Shown one piece after another: positions 21,517 to 34,008 of a stretch of DNA of 64,000 bases. The translations under genes were made by a program, and so were the position numbers. Each line of letters begins with the position of its first letter. Within the stretch, counting starts at the first letter, position 1. The stretch covers positions 2,048,501-2,112,500 of the forward strand of contig OX359196.1 of the NCBI GenBank assembly GCA_947172415.1, written 5' to 3'. Under the pieces are notes generated by a model, which had not been told where the DNA came from, searched no databases, and was given only the letters and a program-made list of their open reading frames with translations. This DNA is from Chondrosia reniformis. Its lineage: Eukaryota > Porifera > Demospongiae > Chondrillida > Chondrillidae.

Positions 21517-24500
21517 CTAACATGCACATTTGGAATCTTCTGGTTGTGATGACCACTGTCCAGGAGTGACAGGTGCTCCTCTAACAGACTGGGAAATAGA
21601 CAGCTCATCTTCATATTTTAAAACCTGTATTGCCACTGCTGTGAAAGCATCATTCAAGTTGACATCGTCTTTAGCACTAGTTTCATAATATACTATATTT
21701 CCCTGCTTTTTGCACCACTGCTCTGCTTGTTGACGATTAACCTTGACAAAAATAAAACAATTACTGTAAAGCTACAATTTAGTCTCTAAAAAAAATTATG
21801 CGCTTTTTATTTAAGTGTTTTTGTCTATTAAGATTAAAAAACAGCTTCTATTACTGCAGATACAAGCAAATTAAAAAGTGCACGATTGATGGATATGAAT
21901 AACAAATTAAGCATTCAAATTCCACTCAAAAGCTAAGCCTACAATGCTTTAAAGAATCTCATGATGTCACGATTCTGGACTATAGTTATTGTATGTGCTT
22001 TAATTTTCGTGGGTTTAATGTTCACGGTTTTTACAGATCACCAGCCACATTTCATCCGCCAAAATTTAGATGTCAATGGAAATGTGTATGGTTCGATGAA
22101 CAGACTGAATCAATGATGTCATGTGTAATCTACAACAACTATTTGCAGATGCCTGTGACGGACAAACGTGGAATTCTAAGGATACATGTAAGTTATCTGT
22201 GTCACGTACCATAGGTAGGGCAGCCTCTCCAAGGTGCTTTAGGGGTCTCTGGACAAGAAGAATCCTCATGGTGTCCTGTACGCTTGGATAAATTCCGACA
22301 TCTTTGTATGATTTTCTCACCAAAACCCATTAAAAGCTAGTCCAACAGAAGAGGAAGGTGTCATTATTTTTGGATAATGTTAGCTTACATCTTCCAGAAC
22401 CTGCCAAGAGGTTTTCACACATCCCAGTCATCTTTCAATCAAAGAACATAACTTCACAGGTTAAGGTTCATTACGGAAAGCTACTTGTATTACAATTCTT
22501 GCACAGATTCTACTGCAGTACTCGAAATAACATTCGGATACTGGACATTTTCTGGTCAATTTCTGGAAGTATCCGAACGTAATTCTTTTGTTCTGGCAAA
22601 ATGTCCACACAAAGAAAGCACAGTTTGCAGGAGAGCTCAGTTATAGATCTAGACACACCGTGCAGTGACCCGCCGACCAAGAAAGGTTCCGTACAGAAGA
22701 CCGTAGAGAAGTGGATCGTGGAGAACGACAAAGAGCTGAACACCTCCGTATGGCTCAAGTTCGAGATGGCAGCTGACAATCGCGACCACGTGGCCACGCT
22801 AAAGTGCGCCGTCTGTTCTCGGTTTCGGGAAAGACTCCAGACAATGCGTAACTACAGACCTGCGTTCATTGACGGTACGTCCAACGTGCGCACATCCACC
22901 TTCAAGGATCATGCCGACACCGGCATGCGCAAGTACGCTATGGTTCTTTTTAAGATGGCGCAATCCAGCGGGCCTTGCGAGTAGGTGCCGATTGCGAGGG
23001 CGCTGGCTCAGTCGTCGATGGATGCCACTTCTACCACAAAAATTAAGTGAAAGTTTGAAACGGCGTACGTGATAGCCAAGGAGAAGCTCACATTCGCCAA
23101 GATGAAGCCCATCTGTGAGTTGGAGGAACGCCATGGTGCTGATTTGGGGTCAGAGTATCAGAATGATAAAGCCTGCGCCACCCTCATTGGGTTTATAGCT
23201 CAAGAACAGCAAGACATTCTGCTGAAAGCACTTGAGCAGTCGAAGTTTTTTAGCCTCCAAGCGGATGCGAGCACTGATGCTGGCAATGAAGAAGTCGAAA
23301 TGTTCCTAGTCCTGCACTTCGATCCTTCCTCCACCAATGGGAAGGTGTGCGTTAGGAATAGGTTTTTCACCGTTAGGCACCTCAGTAGTGCAACAGCTCA
23401 AGGTCTTTTCAAGTTCTTCAAGAGAGTGGTCGAATACATGAAGCTTGATGAGTGGAAAACCAAAATGATTGGCTTTGGTTGTGACGGAAGCAATGCCAAT
23501 TTTTGTACAGGGAGGTTTGAAGGGCCTTCTCACACATGAAATGCCATGGGTTTTTGTCTTTTGGTGTCTTGCTCATCGCCTTGAGCTGTCAGTGAAAGAT
23601 GCCCTGAAACCCACATTCTTTGCTATGGTTGAGGAGCTTCTTTTGGGACTTTACTATATATATGAAAAGTCGCCAAAGAAGTGCCGCAAGCTGGAAGGCA
23701 TCGGCGTCGAGCTAAAGGCATGCTGGGAGCCCACAGAGATGCCCAGCAAAGGAGGAACACACCCCCTGTGTACGTGCAGAACACGCTTTGTTGCACACAA
23801 GGTGGTTGCGCTGGAGAGGATGATGGACAGGTTCGGTGCCTACATCAGTCATCTGATTGCCATGACTGAGGATTCCAGTGTCAAGCCAGCCAACAAGGAA
23901 AAGATGAAGGCATATGTTAAGAAGTGGCAAGACTCCAAGGCCCTACTTGGCTGTGCCTTCTTCCATGACTTGCTCAAGTCACTGGCCACCCTATGCAAGG
24001 TGTTTCAGAAGGATAAGCTGTGTACTGTGTGAGCAATTGAGGCTACTTTTAAGACCAAGAAGGCCCTTGATAAGCTTATAACTGTGCAATTTGAAGAGCT
24101 GCCTTCCGTGAAAAAGGTGCTTGCACAGGTTCGGGAGGAAGAAAGTGGGTCATACATTTACCAAGGGATTGAGTTGAAGGGTCATGATCGAGCTCTGACT
24201 TACCTGAAAACACATTACACCGTGTGGATTGAAGCTGTAGAGAAATGCCTTCGTGAGTGCATGAGATCCCAAGACACTGAGCTGCTCACCCACGCCATGA
24301 CTCTTTTGGCCACTAACGGCTAGGAACGAAGTGAGTCTCCCTCTTTCGGGTATGCAGCATTAGATGCCGTCTGTGTGAGATTTCAGGTCCCTCTGGAGAG
24401 TGCCTCCGTGGATCTCAGTCTTGTGCAGGAAGAGTGGGATGATATGGTGGGGTATGGGAAGCAGTACCTGAACCTTGTGCGGGAAGACTACAAGGTCATT

Positions 24501-27500
24501 TGGTGGAAACTATTCAATGACGTAGATGCCAAGGGGTGGACAAATGTGTTGGCCATCATTGAGCTGTTGTTCTGCCTGCCGATGGCTAATGGCCGGCTTG
24601 AAAGAGTGTTTTTGCAGCTCAAGTTGATTAAGAACGACAGGCGAACCTGCCTTAAGGAAGACCCTTGATCGGCTGCTCCAAATCAATGTGGAAGGCCCCC
24701 CACTCTCAGATTGGGATGCAAGTGGCGCTTTTGAGCTATGGATGAAGGAAAAGGTACGGAGAGTCAACCAGCAGGTTCCCCAACGTCACTCAACTTCAAC
24801 TCCTGTGGCTATCAATTTGGAGGAAGACACTGATGCTGATGCAGGGCTGGAAACATTCTCCTTCGATGACTGGGAGGAATGGATCCAATCATGACTGTAA
24901 TCTATATAACTCGTACAACAAACTATGTATTCTCAAAGTTAATAGGGTTTAACACTTTTTCTTATTGGATAGTTCATTCTGTTTCTACTATTGTTATGCT
25001 TTTTGCAGGAATTGTAGCATTACTGTGGATTGGTTGTTGATGGATCAATTAATTGAAGTTTGCACGTCTAATCAAAATATGCGGGTGTCTGGTCAAATGT
25101 GATATTGTCCAGACAAAATGTCCAGCTGTTGTCTGGACAAATGTGACATTGTCCAGACAAAATGTCCAGGCACTTACTAAAAGTTAGCGTGAACACTGCT
25201 ACTGTAACAGTTTCTGAGATTACTAAGTCAATCAACAATTTAAATGAGATGGGTAAAGTAAGCTTGGGAGACAGTCACAGTAGAAACAGTTAAGAACTGT
25301 TTCAGACATTGTGGAATACAGCCAAGTGGTACAGTGACCTTGGAGGGTTGCTAATCTTGCTGAAGAGGAGTAAGAATTGGAAGATTTAGTACAGCAACAT
25401 CATCCAGTATACCATATGACTGCAATTGAGTATGGTGACGCTGCTAGCGAGGTTTCCACTTGCGCTAGGGATTCTGAAAACAGGAGGCAAGATTTGCAGG
25501 CAATTGTGTGATCTCAGAAGGTAATCAATCAAAGAGGTTAGATGTTTTATGAAGATGAGCATGAGGGGATGAGGAATGTGATAAAGAATCGCCTATAGGT
25601 GCTATCACCACATACACTGAAGCAACTCAAAGTGCCAGTGACATGTACTGGCCTTCTTCCAAAGTAGGTTTTATAGTATTTACTTGATGTATATGTATTA
25701 TTGCACAGTATTACTGCATATTATGATTGATACGTATGTTTTCATAAGCAGGTCACCTCTGTAAAAACAGTCACCTGGTCCATTCCCAGTGGTGACCATC
25801 TTACTGTATATAGGTTCCACTATACCAATAAAGTGTATGATATATTGATGGATTTCCTGTAGCATCTTTGCTTGAGGTTCTTTGACTAACGTTTGAGTAC
25901 TTATTGTAGATATAACCTACTTAGGCATTTAGATGAGTAAACAATGAATGCCATTGTGTACTACACAATCCTGACCAATCATTGCTCATTGAACAAGTAT
26001 ATAAGTTGTCACCTTCCTTTATTCTGTATTGTATGCCTGACGAAGCCCATGATGGGTGATACGTTGATCTCAATCAAGAAGTTACTTGTTGGTGTGTTCA
26101 TGCAAAACACGGTCATTTTACTATTAACTCAGCATGCCTACTAACATTCATGATAGATGTAGCAAGTTTAGATAACTCCTGTGTTACACATCTTACCTGT
26201 CTATCATCGACTGCATCCAATTTGTTTCCAATAAGAATGTATGGGATAGTGCGGTCTCCCATCTCAAGTTGCAGAGCCTCTTGCCAAACAGAAAGATTTT
26301 CAAAGGAGGCCTGATTGGTAAGGTCAAATACTAGCACACCCGCTTGGGCACCACGATAAAACTGAGCTGTCATTGTGCGATACCTTTCCTGACCTGCTGT
26401 ATCCCACATCTGCAGAATTACAATGAAACTGTCAATTACAAATTGAGAAGTATAAAATCTAAAGCTGACCGACCCCTTACATGCTGATAAGAAACCACAA
26501 GAGTTTTGGTTTAGATAGTACTCATCAGCAACTTTTAGTATGTAATACTCTAAATCCCTAATTATTAGGAAAGTTTTATTTAGCTATCTCATCAGTGCAC
26601 TCTGCCACCCACTTATGTCTCCAAAGGAGCTAGCTCAATGAGCTAATGGGTGGAACTAAATTTCACTTAATGGCAATCAGAGCAGGGCCATATCACCCAC
26701 TCCGGCCGGTCCGGCCATAACCCGACTGGTTTTTCCATCTAGCACAGAAATTCAAAATCTAAGCTTGGCATTTTAAATAGACTTTCAGACTTGAGGGGAG
26801 GAGGTAGGTAGCACTAAACCAAAGGTTACCCATCCTTCTGCAGTCTGAGAATGATTTGTCTCTGCAGGTCTGTGGATTTCGCCCAGAAATACACAGATAC
26901 TAGTAATCACCACTGACAGTAGCCATGTTTGAGGAAGCGAGGCTGTGTACAAGTCTTTCTGATACTGATAAAATGGCTGCTACATTATTGATTATCTTTC
27001 TTTACAACTGAGCTATATAATGCCACCCCTTAACTACGCCCTCTGGCCAGACTGGTCTAAAACAGCTCCAAATGGACCTGCAGAGTCTCTCCTTAGCCAC
27101 TCAATAAGATGGTCAGGCCATAGACAGCTGTTTTGTTCTTAAGCATTAAGCCAGCTCATTAAGGTTTCAAGAGTGGGTGGAGTAAATCCTGAGTCCACTG
27201 ATGGGATATCTGAGATTAAGATCAGCTTTTGATCTCAAAGTCTCCTATTTTTCCATATTACTGGTCTGCCACACTTTTGGCTGTACCCTTACTTGCTGAT
27301 AAGGAAACCACAAGCTTTTAAGCCTTTGGGAGTACTTATTAGCAGACTAGCCACTCGAACGTCCATTGTGTGCCTTACTGATGAGTCCTAATAAGGACAA
27401 AACAGCTGTGTATGGCTCCATTATCTTTTGAGTGGCTAGGGGGAGACTCCGGTCAACCGATGAGATATCCGAGCTGATTAAATTTTGATCTTAAAGCCCC

Positions 27501-28898
27501 TATTTATACTGAGCTAATAGTGAATTTCCATATTTACCACCCTCTCAAATTAATGATTATATTGATAATAAATATTTTGTACATGTAACTAACGGCACCT
27601 TAACTACAAGTGTGGCTCATTTCAAGTACCATACTCTCAGTAAAAATTCAGAGGCATTAAATATTTGGCCATGTGTATAGAATTATTGATGCAGCATATT
27701 CTGATAGATACGGAAAAGGTAATTTCGAAAAATTAGCATAAAAACACAACTAGAAGTTATGAAGGCAACTGTAAGATCATGTTTCAATTGGCACCGCAAA
27801 GACAAAAGCTTAATTGACTTTTCAATTCAGTTTAATAATTTAAGTAAATGGTTTAGGTCTTTAGCAGCAGTAAGTATAGGTAGTACACCCAATCAATGGG
27901 TAACATAAAGCTTACAGGAAGCCATTTCTAAATTATTCAATTATGTAGATTAGTAAAAATTCTAACAATATTCAAGTATTATTTGGGGAAATTGTCTCTG
28001 CCTGTTCAGATCAAGTTCATATCTTTCAGCTATATAGGCCATCATATGGAATAATGGATACTGTAGATGTCCTCTTTCACAGGAAGGACAGACAAATGCC
28101 TTTGAAATTTCAAGTACATGAAATTCAGAGGCTGAACCTTAAAGCAACTAATATACAGAAATCCATAGTGTGTTACTAGTCTATTATTTTGCCTTTATAG
28201 TAAAAAAGTTGTTACTGTGGCCTCTTTGCATTAAGGCATTAGGTCACTCTACAAAATTAACTTTCAAATTGAATTGCAAAGCAATATACATCAGTTAGAG
28301 AACCTGTAGTGTGATATTTCGTCCATCGACTTGCAGCTTTTTTAATGAGAAATCAGTTCCTACTGTCGGCTTACTGTCACCTCTGAACTCTCCTTTGCAG
28401 TATCTATTCACTAGACAAGTTTTACCAGTTCTGGGGAAAAGGAAAATATAGATTAATCATACAGTAAAGAATGCGGCAGTTGTTAAAGGTAATATTGCCA
28501 AATTAGATGGGTAAATATTAACGTAGGGGCATATCATATAGGCCTATTATATGTTATTTTACATATGAGTTTGATCAATGATATGTCGTTGGTACAACTC
28601 CTAACATGCTACCAAACTGTCACCTACGTACAGCAATATTACCTTAAAGTAATAGCAGTCTAACGAATACCAAGTGAGACCTTGGAAACTCCAAATTGGC
28701 TTTCTGAATACTGATTGTGTAAGCGTTAAAGTTTTGGATACATTACAATTATGTACAGGGAATTAGCGAATTACTACGTATATATATTTGTCTTAGATCT
28801 CACCAGCTGCTATATATACTTGTTATCGACAAATTAAATACTCACCCAGAATCGCCAACGACTATAACTTTCGCTAGCAGATTATTTGAGGCTGCCAT
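21517..28898 (-). CDS. Rab-family small GTPase (subfamily not assigned), 4 exons
   Basis: Exons are 28898-28846, 28430-28304, 26409-26197 and 21741-21517, giving 205 residues. All G motifs are present: GDSGTGKT (P-loop, across the exon 1/2 junction), T of switch I in [24 protein letters not shown] and ETSAK. The C-terminus ends K-C-A-C, a CXC double-prenylation signal, so it should be a membrane-anchored trafficking GTPase. Switch II and the following YRTMTAQFYRGAQAGVLVF differ from the Rab7 pair in this window, so it is a different Rab; I could not place the subfamily. Exon 1 (53 bases) and exon 2 (127 bases) have exactly the sizes and phases of the two Rab7 genes here, implying common origin. 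Intron 3 (4.5 kb) contains a decayed hAT transposase and intron 2 holds hammerhead-bearing repeats. The ATG is only 211 bases from the stop of the upstream gene. Confidence 0.88.
22601..24894 (+). pseudogene. Decayed hAT-superfamily transposase
   Basis: Consecutive open pieces (22601-22984, 23069-23539, 23469-24032, 24084-24323, 24375-24668, 24688-24894) read as one protein broken by stops and frameshifts. Visible parts are a short N-terminal Cys-containing region (LKCAVCSRF) and a central block with FSLQADASTDAGN and GFGCDGSNANF, as in the catalytic core of ZNF862/ZMYM-like hAT proteins. A C-terminal dimerisation-like region follows (ELLFCLPMANGRLERVF). The DNA is clearly more G/C-rich than the host intron, a sign of recent insertion. 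It lies in intron 3 of the Rab gene, antisense to it. I did not find terminal inverted repeats. At least four lesions make it inactive. Confidence 0.75.
25085..25172. repeat. Short tandem repeat of tgtccagacaaaatgtccag type
   Basis: Two to three imperfect units pair gacattgtccagac with aaaatgtccag and are partly palindromic (ggaca/tgtcc). Related words occur near 22548-22600, at the other side of the hAT remnant, so these may be worn element ends. Confidence 0.4.
26030..26075 (+). repeat. Decayed hammerhead-like motif
   Basis: Plus strand ctgacga-agccc-atgat-gggtg-atac (26038-26063) keeps the CUGANGA box and a stem II of about 4 bp, but has GAUAC in place of GAAAC. Probably a Penelope-type element end in the Rab intron 3. 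Confidence 0.4.
26470..27460. mobile_element. Repeat cluster with inverted hammerhead-bearing arms
   Basis: Two inverted arms lie at about 27080-27150 (minus strand) and 27360-27460 (plus strand). They share aaaacagctgt, tatggc, gagtggcta and gagactc in the same order. The right arm reads ctgatgagtcctaataagga then caaaac (27375-27400): a hammerhead core with intact CUGAUGA, a GUCC/GGAC stem II and AAAAC for GAAAC. A second related pair, both minus strand, is at 26474-26530 and 27286-27350 (ctgataag, aaaccacaag). It is non-coding and lies in intron 2 of the Rab gene. Confidence 0.5.
27461..28303. other. Intronic sequence of the Rab gene
   Basis: A/T-rich, no exon, repeat or RNA recognised. 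Confidence 0.5.
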
Positions 28899-29109
28899 CT
28901 TTCTAGAGACACGTGATTCGAGATAGCTGGATATAATAATACACTCATCGCGATCGCTGATTATGAAGTACGATAATTCTATAAATGAAATCAATATAAT
29001 GTGCATATACTTCAGTAGCCGTAATTACAATAATAAAGCAAGCAAGATACATGATATATATATATAGTAAATATAAGGAATAGTACAATTAAAAGTAGTT
29101 ATATGACCT

Positions 29110-32100
29110 CTATTGTTCAGCCCTTTCTCTGTTTGCTGAACAACTGTGGATACCAACCATTACATCACCAGGCTTCCTGGAAGACAGTGAAGATACATGT
29201 ACACTGTTTGTAGTTGCCTTGTATTCTCTTCCCTCAAGGTCTTCATGTGGTACTGTAACCACTGTCTCTTCAGTCAACAACTTGCTTGTTGTAATGAGGG
29301 TTGGGAGAACCATCATTGGGACTAGAGAGGAGCAGGCTAGCTGTCCAACAAAGAGTTCCCAGTTTAGCTTACCCTTTAGGTTGTAATCCATCAGAAATGC
29401 AAGACAGGCTGACAGAATACCATATAGAGCATAACCAATATTAGCTCTTGTAGCAGTATTTAGTACAGCCTTTACAATTCTCTGCTGCGGTAGATCCACC
29501 TTAGTACAATTCACCAAAAGTATCAACAACACCACTATAACAAGAGTAAAACATTTTAGGCTGATATGATATATGACAAGTTAAATAAAAACATTCAAAA
29601 ATGAAGTTAAAAGTAGGGATGGCACTATAACAGTGTTTGGCACATCTAGAAAAGGTATCAAAACAATAAAGTGATCCTATGGTAAGGCAAACATTGCAGA
29701 AGTGGCATACTGAAACTTAACTATACACATCACTTCTATGTTTGGGCGCATCGTAGAAGTAGGGATCGATGTGCCCAACATAGAAGTGATGTCCATATAT
29801 AGTTAAGTTTCATTATGCCACTTCTGCAATGTTAGTCATACTCTCTGATAAGGCTTTCTTCTATCTAAAGAAAGGGTTCACCTTCAATCTATTTTGAGCA
29901 CCTAAAGATACAGTTTAAAATCTCATTAGATACTCAAAAATCAAAGATAAATCCTTCCTCAATGATTTTTTGGTTCACACTAACAGTAAGAACTTTAAGA
30001 GAAGAAAAATAACGGTAAAACATATGCACTCTCTTCTTACCTTCATGTAAAATGAAGATAAGATTCAAGAATAAAGTCAAAAAGAGCATTCCACTTTCCA
30101 AAGGGTTCTCTGTAACCTGGTTTCTGAAGAGTACCCAAACCTCAAGAAGACCAAAAAAAACTCCCAAACATAGGAGCAAGGAAGCTTTGGTTTCCTTGAT
30201 TCTAGTCCAGATGCTTCATTTGAAGAGATGATGTGTCAAGAAAAAGAAAATGTGAATATTTAAGACTATTAGGGCCACACAAGTAACAGCTCTAAATACT
30301 ACAGTTGCCAAATGTGAGTTTTTAAGACCAATACGCACAAATCCAATCATAACTGTTAACCAAAAAAGATTCTCATTCCAAGCTTCTGCTATTATAGCAA
30401 AGGCCTTTTCGGCACTATGCTGATGATCTATCCAATTCAGTGAATTCTTTAACTCACTGATAAGATCATTAGATGTTCCTACGGTCTGTATGGTACATCC
30501 ATTGTCAAACGTACTGTCTGTAGTAATGGCTTTTCTGAGTTTGGAGGTGATATAGGTAATTGTTACATAAGAGGATAGATGAAAAAACAAAATAAGGCAT
30601 TGGTAAAAGACTGTAACTTCTTCTTTGGGTCCTACTATAGTGGCCGTAAAGATTATATTGTCCAACAAGAGAAACAAGTTAGTATTTGCCAGTTGCTTTA
30701 AGTGAGCAACAAAACTTGTAACCTTGCTTTCATCCACCTTTGAGCAGCATGCATTTAGATCAGTAATTACTGACCATAACATCAAACCTATATAAAGTTA
30801 AAGAGTTGAAATTATATTCACATATATAGTACTTCTTTGTGGCTAACAATATGAACTTACCTTGATACAAGGCCACAAAAGAGTGAAACAAATATAGGCA
30901 TACTGATATAACACTTGTGATAAGGATTCCAATTGCATCAATTTGACACCATCTGTTATAGGAGAGTGTGGCACGATTTACAATCCCAAGGACTACTACC
31001 AATAAAATTAAAGGCACTGTAGAACCTATTACAAATTCCAGAGCAGAATGGTTGCAATCTCTTTTTAAAATGGTTTGAACCATTGTATTCCAGTAAGGTT
31101 TAACCATTTTTAAACCATGTATATGTTTCAGCTCATTCGTCCAGTTAAAGATGACAAAGATATATAATGTATCAATCAATAATGTGAGAATGCATCCATT
31201 GGAAGGAAGTAGCAGTCTCAAACATCCAGCACCCAAAAGACCAACTAAGCAATTATTCCCCCTAATGTTGAGTATTTCAGTAACAGAAGACCAGAGATTC
31301 AGGTGCACGGGAGTCTCACTCAACTGTAGGAAAACAATTTTTACTGGTCATGTGTGATTACATATAAGTACTACAGTATTACGTACTTGCATGAGAGAAC
31401 CTTAAACGATGGTTGGTATAATAAATACTCATTAAAAAGTGAAAGAGTGGAGGCCCACACAATCTTGTGATGATGGTCAAGGTCTTCTCTGGAGGCAAAT
31501 TAACTGCAAAGAGTATACTGAACATGCAGTATAGCTGACTACTACGTACAGCTACGGTAAGTACTTCCAAAATGTCATTTCTGTTCCTAATACTCTCATA
31601 CTCTTTGTAATTTGATAACCATATCATAATCAAACCTACATGGTACAATATAACAATCCATTAGTACCATAAACAGATAAGCATATTATTATTATTCTAT
31701 GCAAGTTACACATAAAACCTTAACTTCATGGATAAATACATGACATTGTATATACATACAATCAGGTGTTAAAAATATTAAATACGTAGATCAAGTTTTA
31801 GTCATTTTACTCCTGCTATATATATACCAGCCATGTGGTGTGATTACAGTCTGTAATAAGCAGGTATAGCTGGAGTGCACTTTATAGTGTCTACTCTTTA
31901 GACAGTGTATAAAACTTGAAGTATTTAATATTTAAAATTTACAGCAATTGACCTATAGATAGGGGTCAGAGCATTTTGTATCTTATATTGTGTAAAACGT
32001 GATTGTATAGTTGTACGTAGTAGTAATATTTATAAACATATACAAACCTTCTATAATAATCAACATTGCGTAGGAGATATGCTGTACCCCTAGAACCACC

Positions 32101-33755
32101 ACCATTTTTCCTTTAAGAGATGATGGGCAATTCTCCAACCAAACTTCATATGCTTCAAAAACCTGCTCAAAGTTTACCAAGGTTGTGAATGAAATAAAAA
32201 CTATCAAAAACAACATAATGGAAACATTAGATGTAGCATTTTGATGAAGGGATTTATAGAATGGCTGAAAGAGATGCTTTACCAGAAGAATAACTTTACA
32301 AATCATAGTTACAGCACCCAATGTCCATGAGATCACAGCTACCAAAACATCTGTTCCTGCATACGTATCTGGTGCAATATCATCAAGTTTTACAAGGGTT
32401 CTTATGATAGAGAAAATGAAAAAAATCCAACTTGAAATTTTGACACATCTAATCCAGAAACCCACAGTTGGCATGTCACGTGCAGTGAAATCATCCATTG
32501 CTGTCGTCGTTGTACCAGACTCTCTTAAACTTCTCTCAACATCAAATTTGACATATGTATATACGTCATATAGTGATATCAAAGTTATGATGTCAAATGT
32601 CAGGGTTCCAATGTGGGTTACATGAAAGCCACTATGAAGCAGCCACACATGGTTAACTTTGTAATGCACAATTGCAAAGATAATCCACGAAATATCATAA
32701 ATAAGAAACAGTAAGTTGACACCAGCTAAATATTTTAGTGAATTTTTGAGATGTACAATTTTGTCTTTATTTCCAGAGTAAATTTCAAAAACACTTTTAT
32801 TGACAAGTAGATTGATAAGAAACATACCTAAAATCAAACAATTTGTAAAATATTTCATAGTAGCATAACACTAGAACAATGTGTAGAATGTCTGTACGTA
32901 TGACAAACAACTTCCGTTGGTAAAAATGGTAAAATGGCCGCTTTAAGGCATGAGGATATTCTTTTAAGAAACTATTTCCCTAAACTATGGTGATTTCTGT
33001 GTGACGCTATTCTGTTCAACATATACTTTTTACGATGTAAATGTCCAGATGTGAAATATACGCCTCAGTATGCGCTAATACAGGTAGTCTCGTACCCAGC
33101 CCCAACTTCCGAAAAAATGGCTGACGCCGCGCCTTATAAAATGGCGGCCGGAAGTGGGGCTGGGTACGAGACTATGCAACAGGCTACTTTGGCGCCTCTA
33201 GGCGCTTGTTTAGGTTCAGATCTAGAAAAGTCATGTAACGATGCAAAGTTACTAATGTTGTCTAATCTAAGAGATAGCTCTTAAGCTCTTACGTACTATA
33301 TAAACACTTTTACCTTCGATAACGGTAAACAGCAGATATCCCGCGACGGTACAAAGGAGAAGACTACTGTTCATCCACGACATGCCGCTCCCAAACTCTT
33401 CCAATACTATTTTGTATCTGTAAAATACCGTGAATACAACCAAGACGATGGCTACAAAGAGTAGAACTCCGAGCACACTACCAACGCTGGCTTTGTTTTG
33501 GTTCCCGTGTGACCGTCGATATTTCGTAAAGATGTTCTTGATAACATCACATCCGTGTAAGAACAGAACAAGGCCCAGAGAGATGAAGTGCCCCACAGCG
33601 CTAGTTAGCCATAAGGGAACTTGAAAATAATGGATATATTCTTTATCCAGGTAATCGGCGAAAAGTCTTCCAAAGCAGCAGAAGATCGCAAAGACATAAG
33701 GTAACCAAAGGATAAACACCCACTTAGGAATGGTGTTGAGAGGCCAGAAGTTCAT
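29110..33755 (-). CDS. Giant polytopic membrane protein, tandem copy, with one in-frame TGA
   Basis: Six exons: 33755-33314, 32827-32048, 31635-31391, 31323-30861, 30787-30041 and 29534-29110. They give 1034 codons including the stop, with many hydrophobic helices (about 18-20). Each large exon ends with a hydrophobic helix followed by I-E-G or H-E-G, split by a phase-1 intron: FTVIEG, IIIEG, FILHEG. The next exon usually starts with a helix (GMFLINLLV, GLIMIWL, GLMLWSV). The protein is therefore a chain of related modules. It is the paralogue of the gene at 34847. Codon 834 is a TGA (30216-30218) inside otherwise open exon 5; the sequence after it (LLLCLGVFFGLLEVW, then HEG) still matches the paralogue. 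No intron can remove it. Exon 3 needs a GC-AG donor (cat|gcaagt) to keep frame. So it is either a young pseudogene, a read-through or recoded gene, or contains an error. Family unknown. Confidence 0.72.
29690..29840. mobile_element. MITE-like foldback element
   Basis: Arms of about 60 bases are near-perfect inverted repeats (gcagaagtggcata and acatcacttctatg on the left; complements on the right), so the whole forms one hairpin. It lies in the last intron of the large membrane-protein gene. Confidence 0.7.
33085..33174. repeat. Foldback hairpin with tagtctcgtacccag ends
   Basis: The arms tagtctcgtacccagcccca and its complement at 33150-33174 enclose a CG-rich loop with two atggcggc/atggctgac words. 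The same gtacccag end is found in the hairpin at 43660. It lies in intron 1 of the membrane-protein gene, close to its 5' end. Confidence 0.6.
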
Positions 33756-34008
33756 ATTCGACTAAACAGGACACAACATAAAGGTTCGTCCACCTTTAGG
33801 GTTAATCAGCTGCAGGTGATTCCCCCAAAGCAGTCCCTTCATAATCACGTGCACAAGCTGTTGATAGCCTTAATCAAATTATGTATGCTGCATTGTCCGG
33901 TCCGTGTTTTTATTTATATATAAATTAAATATATAATATAATTAAAAAGCATGTTAATATATAGCAAGTACTCACAATCAATTACAAGCTTAAGATTATA
34001 TAATATTT

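Noticed and set aside
21993-22323. Overlapping frames on both strands left of the hAT remnant
   Set aside because: No domain, no splice sites, no codon bias; probably intron sequence of the Rab gene.
22799-23134. Minus-strand frame in the hAT remnant
   Set aside because: Antisense shadow in G/C-richer transposon DNA.
26580-26610. Minus-strand CTGATGAG followed by AAAAC as another hammerhead
   Set aside because: No stem II can form between the boxes, so it is likely chance.
30216-30218. Selenocysteine as explanation for the TGA in the membrane-protein gene
   Set aside because: Not in a redox motif and the paralogue has no Cys there; decay or error is simpler.
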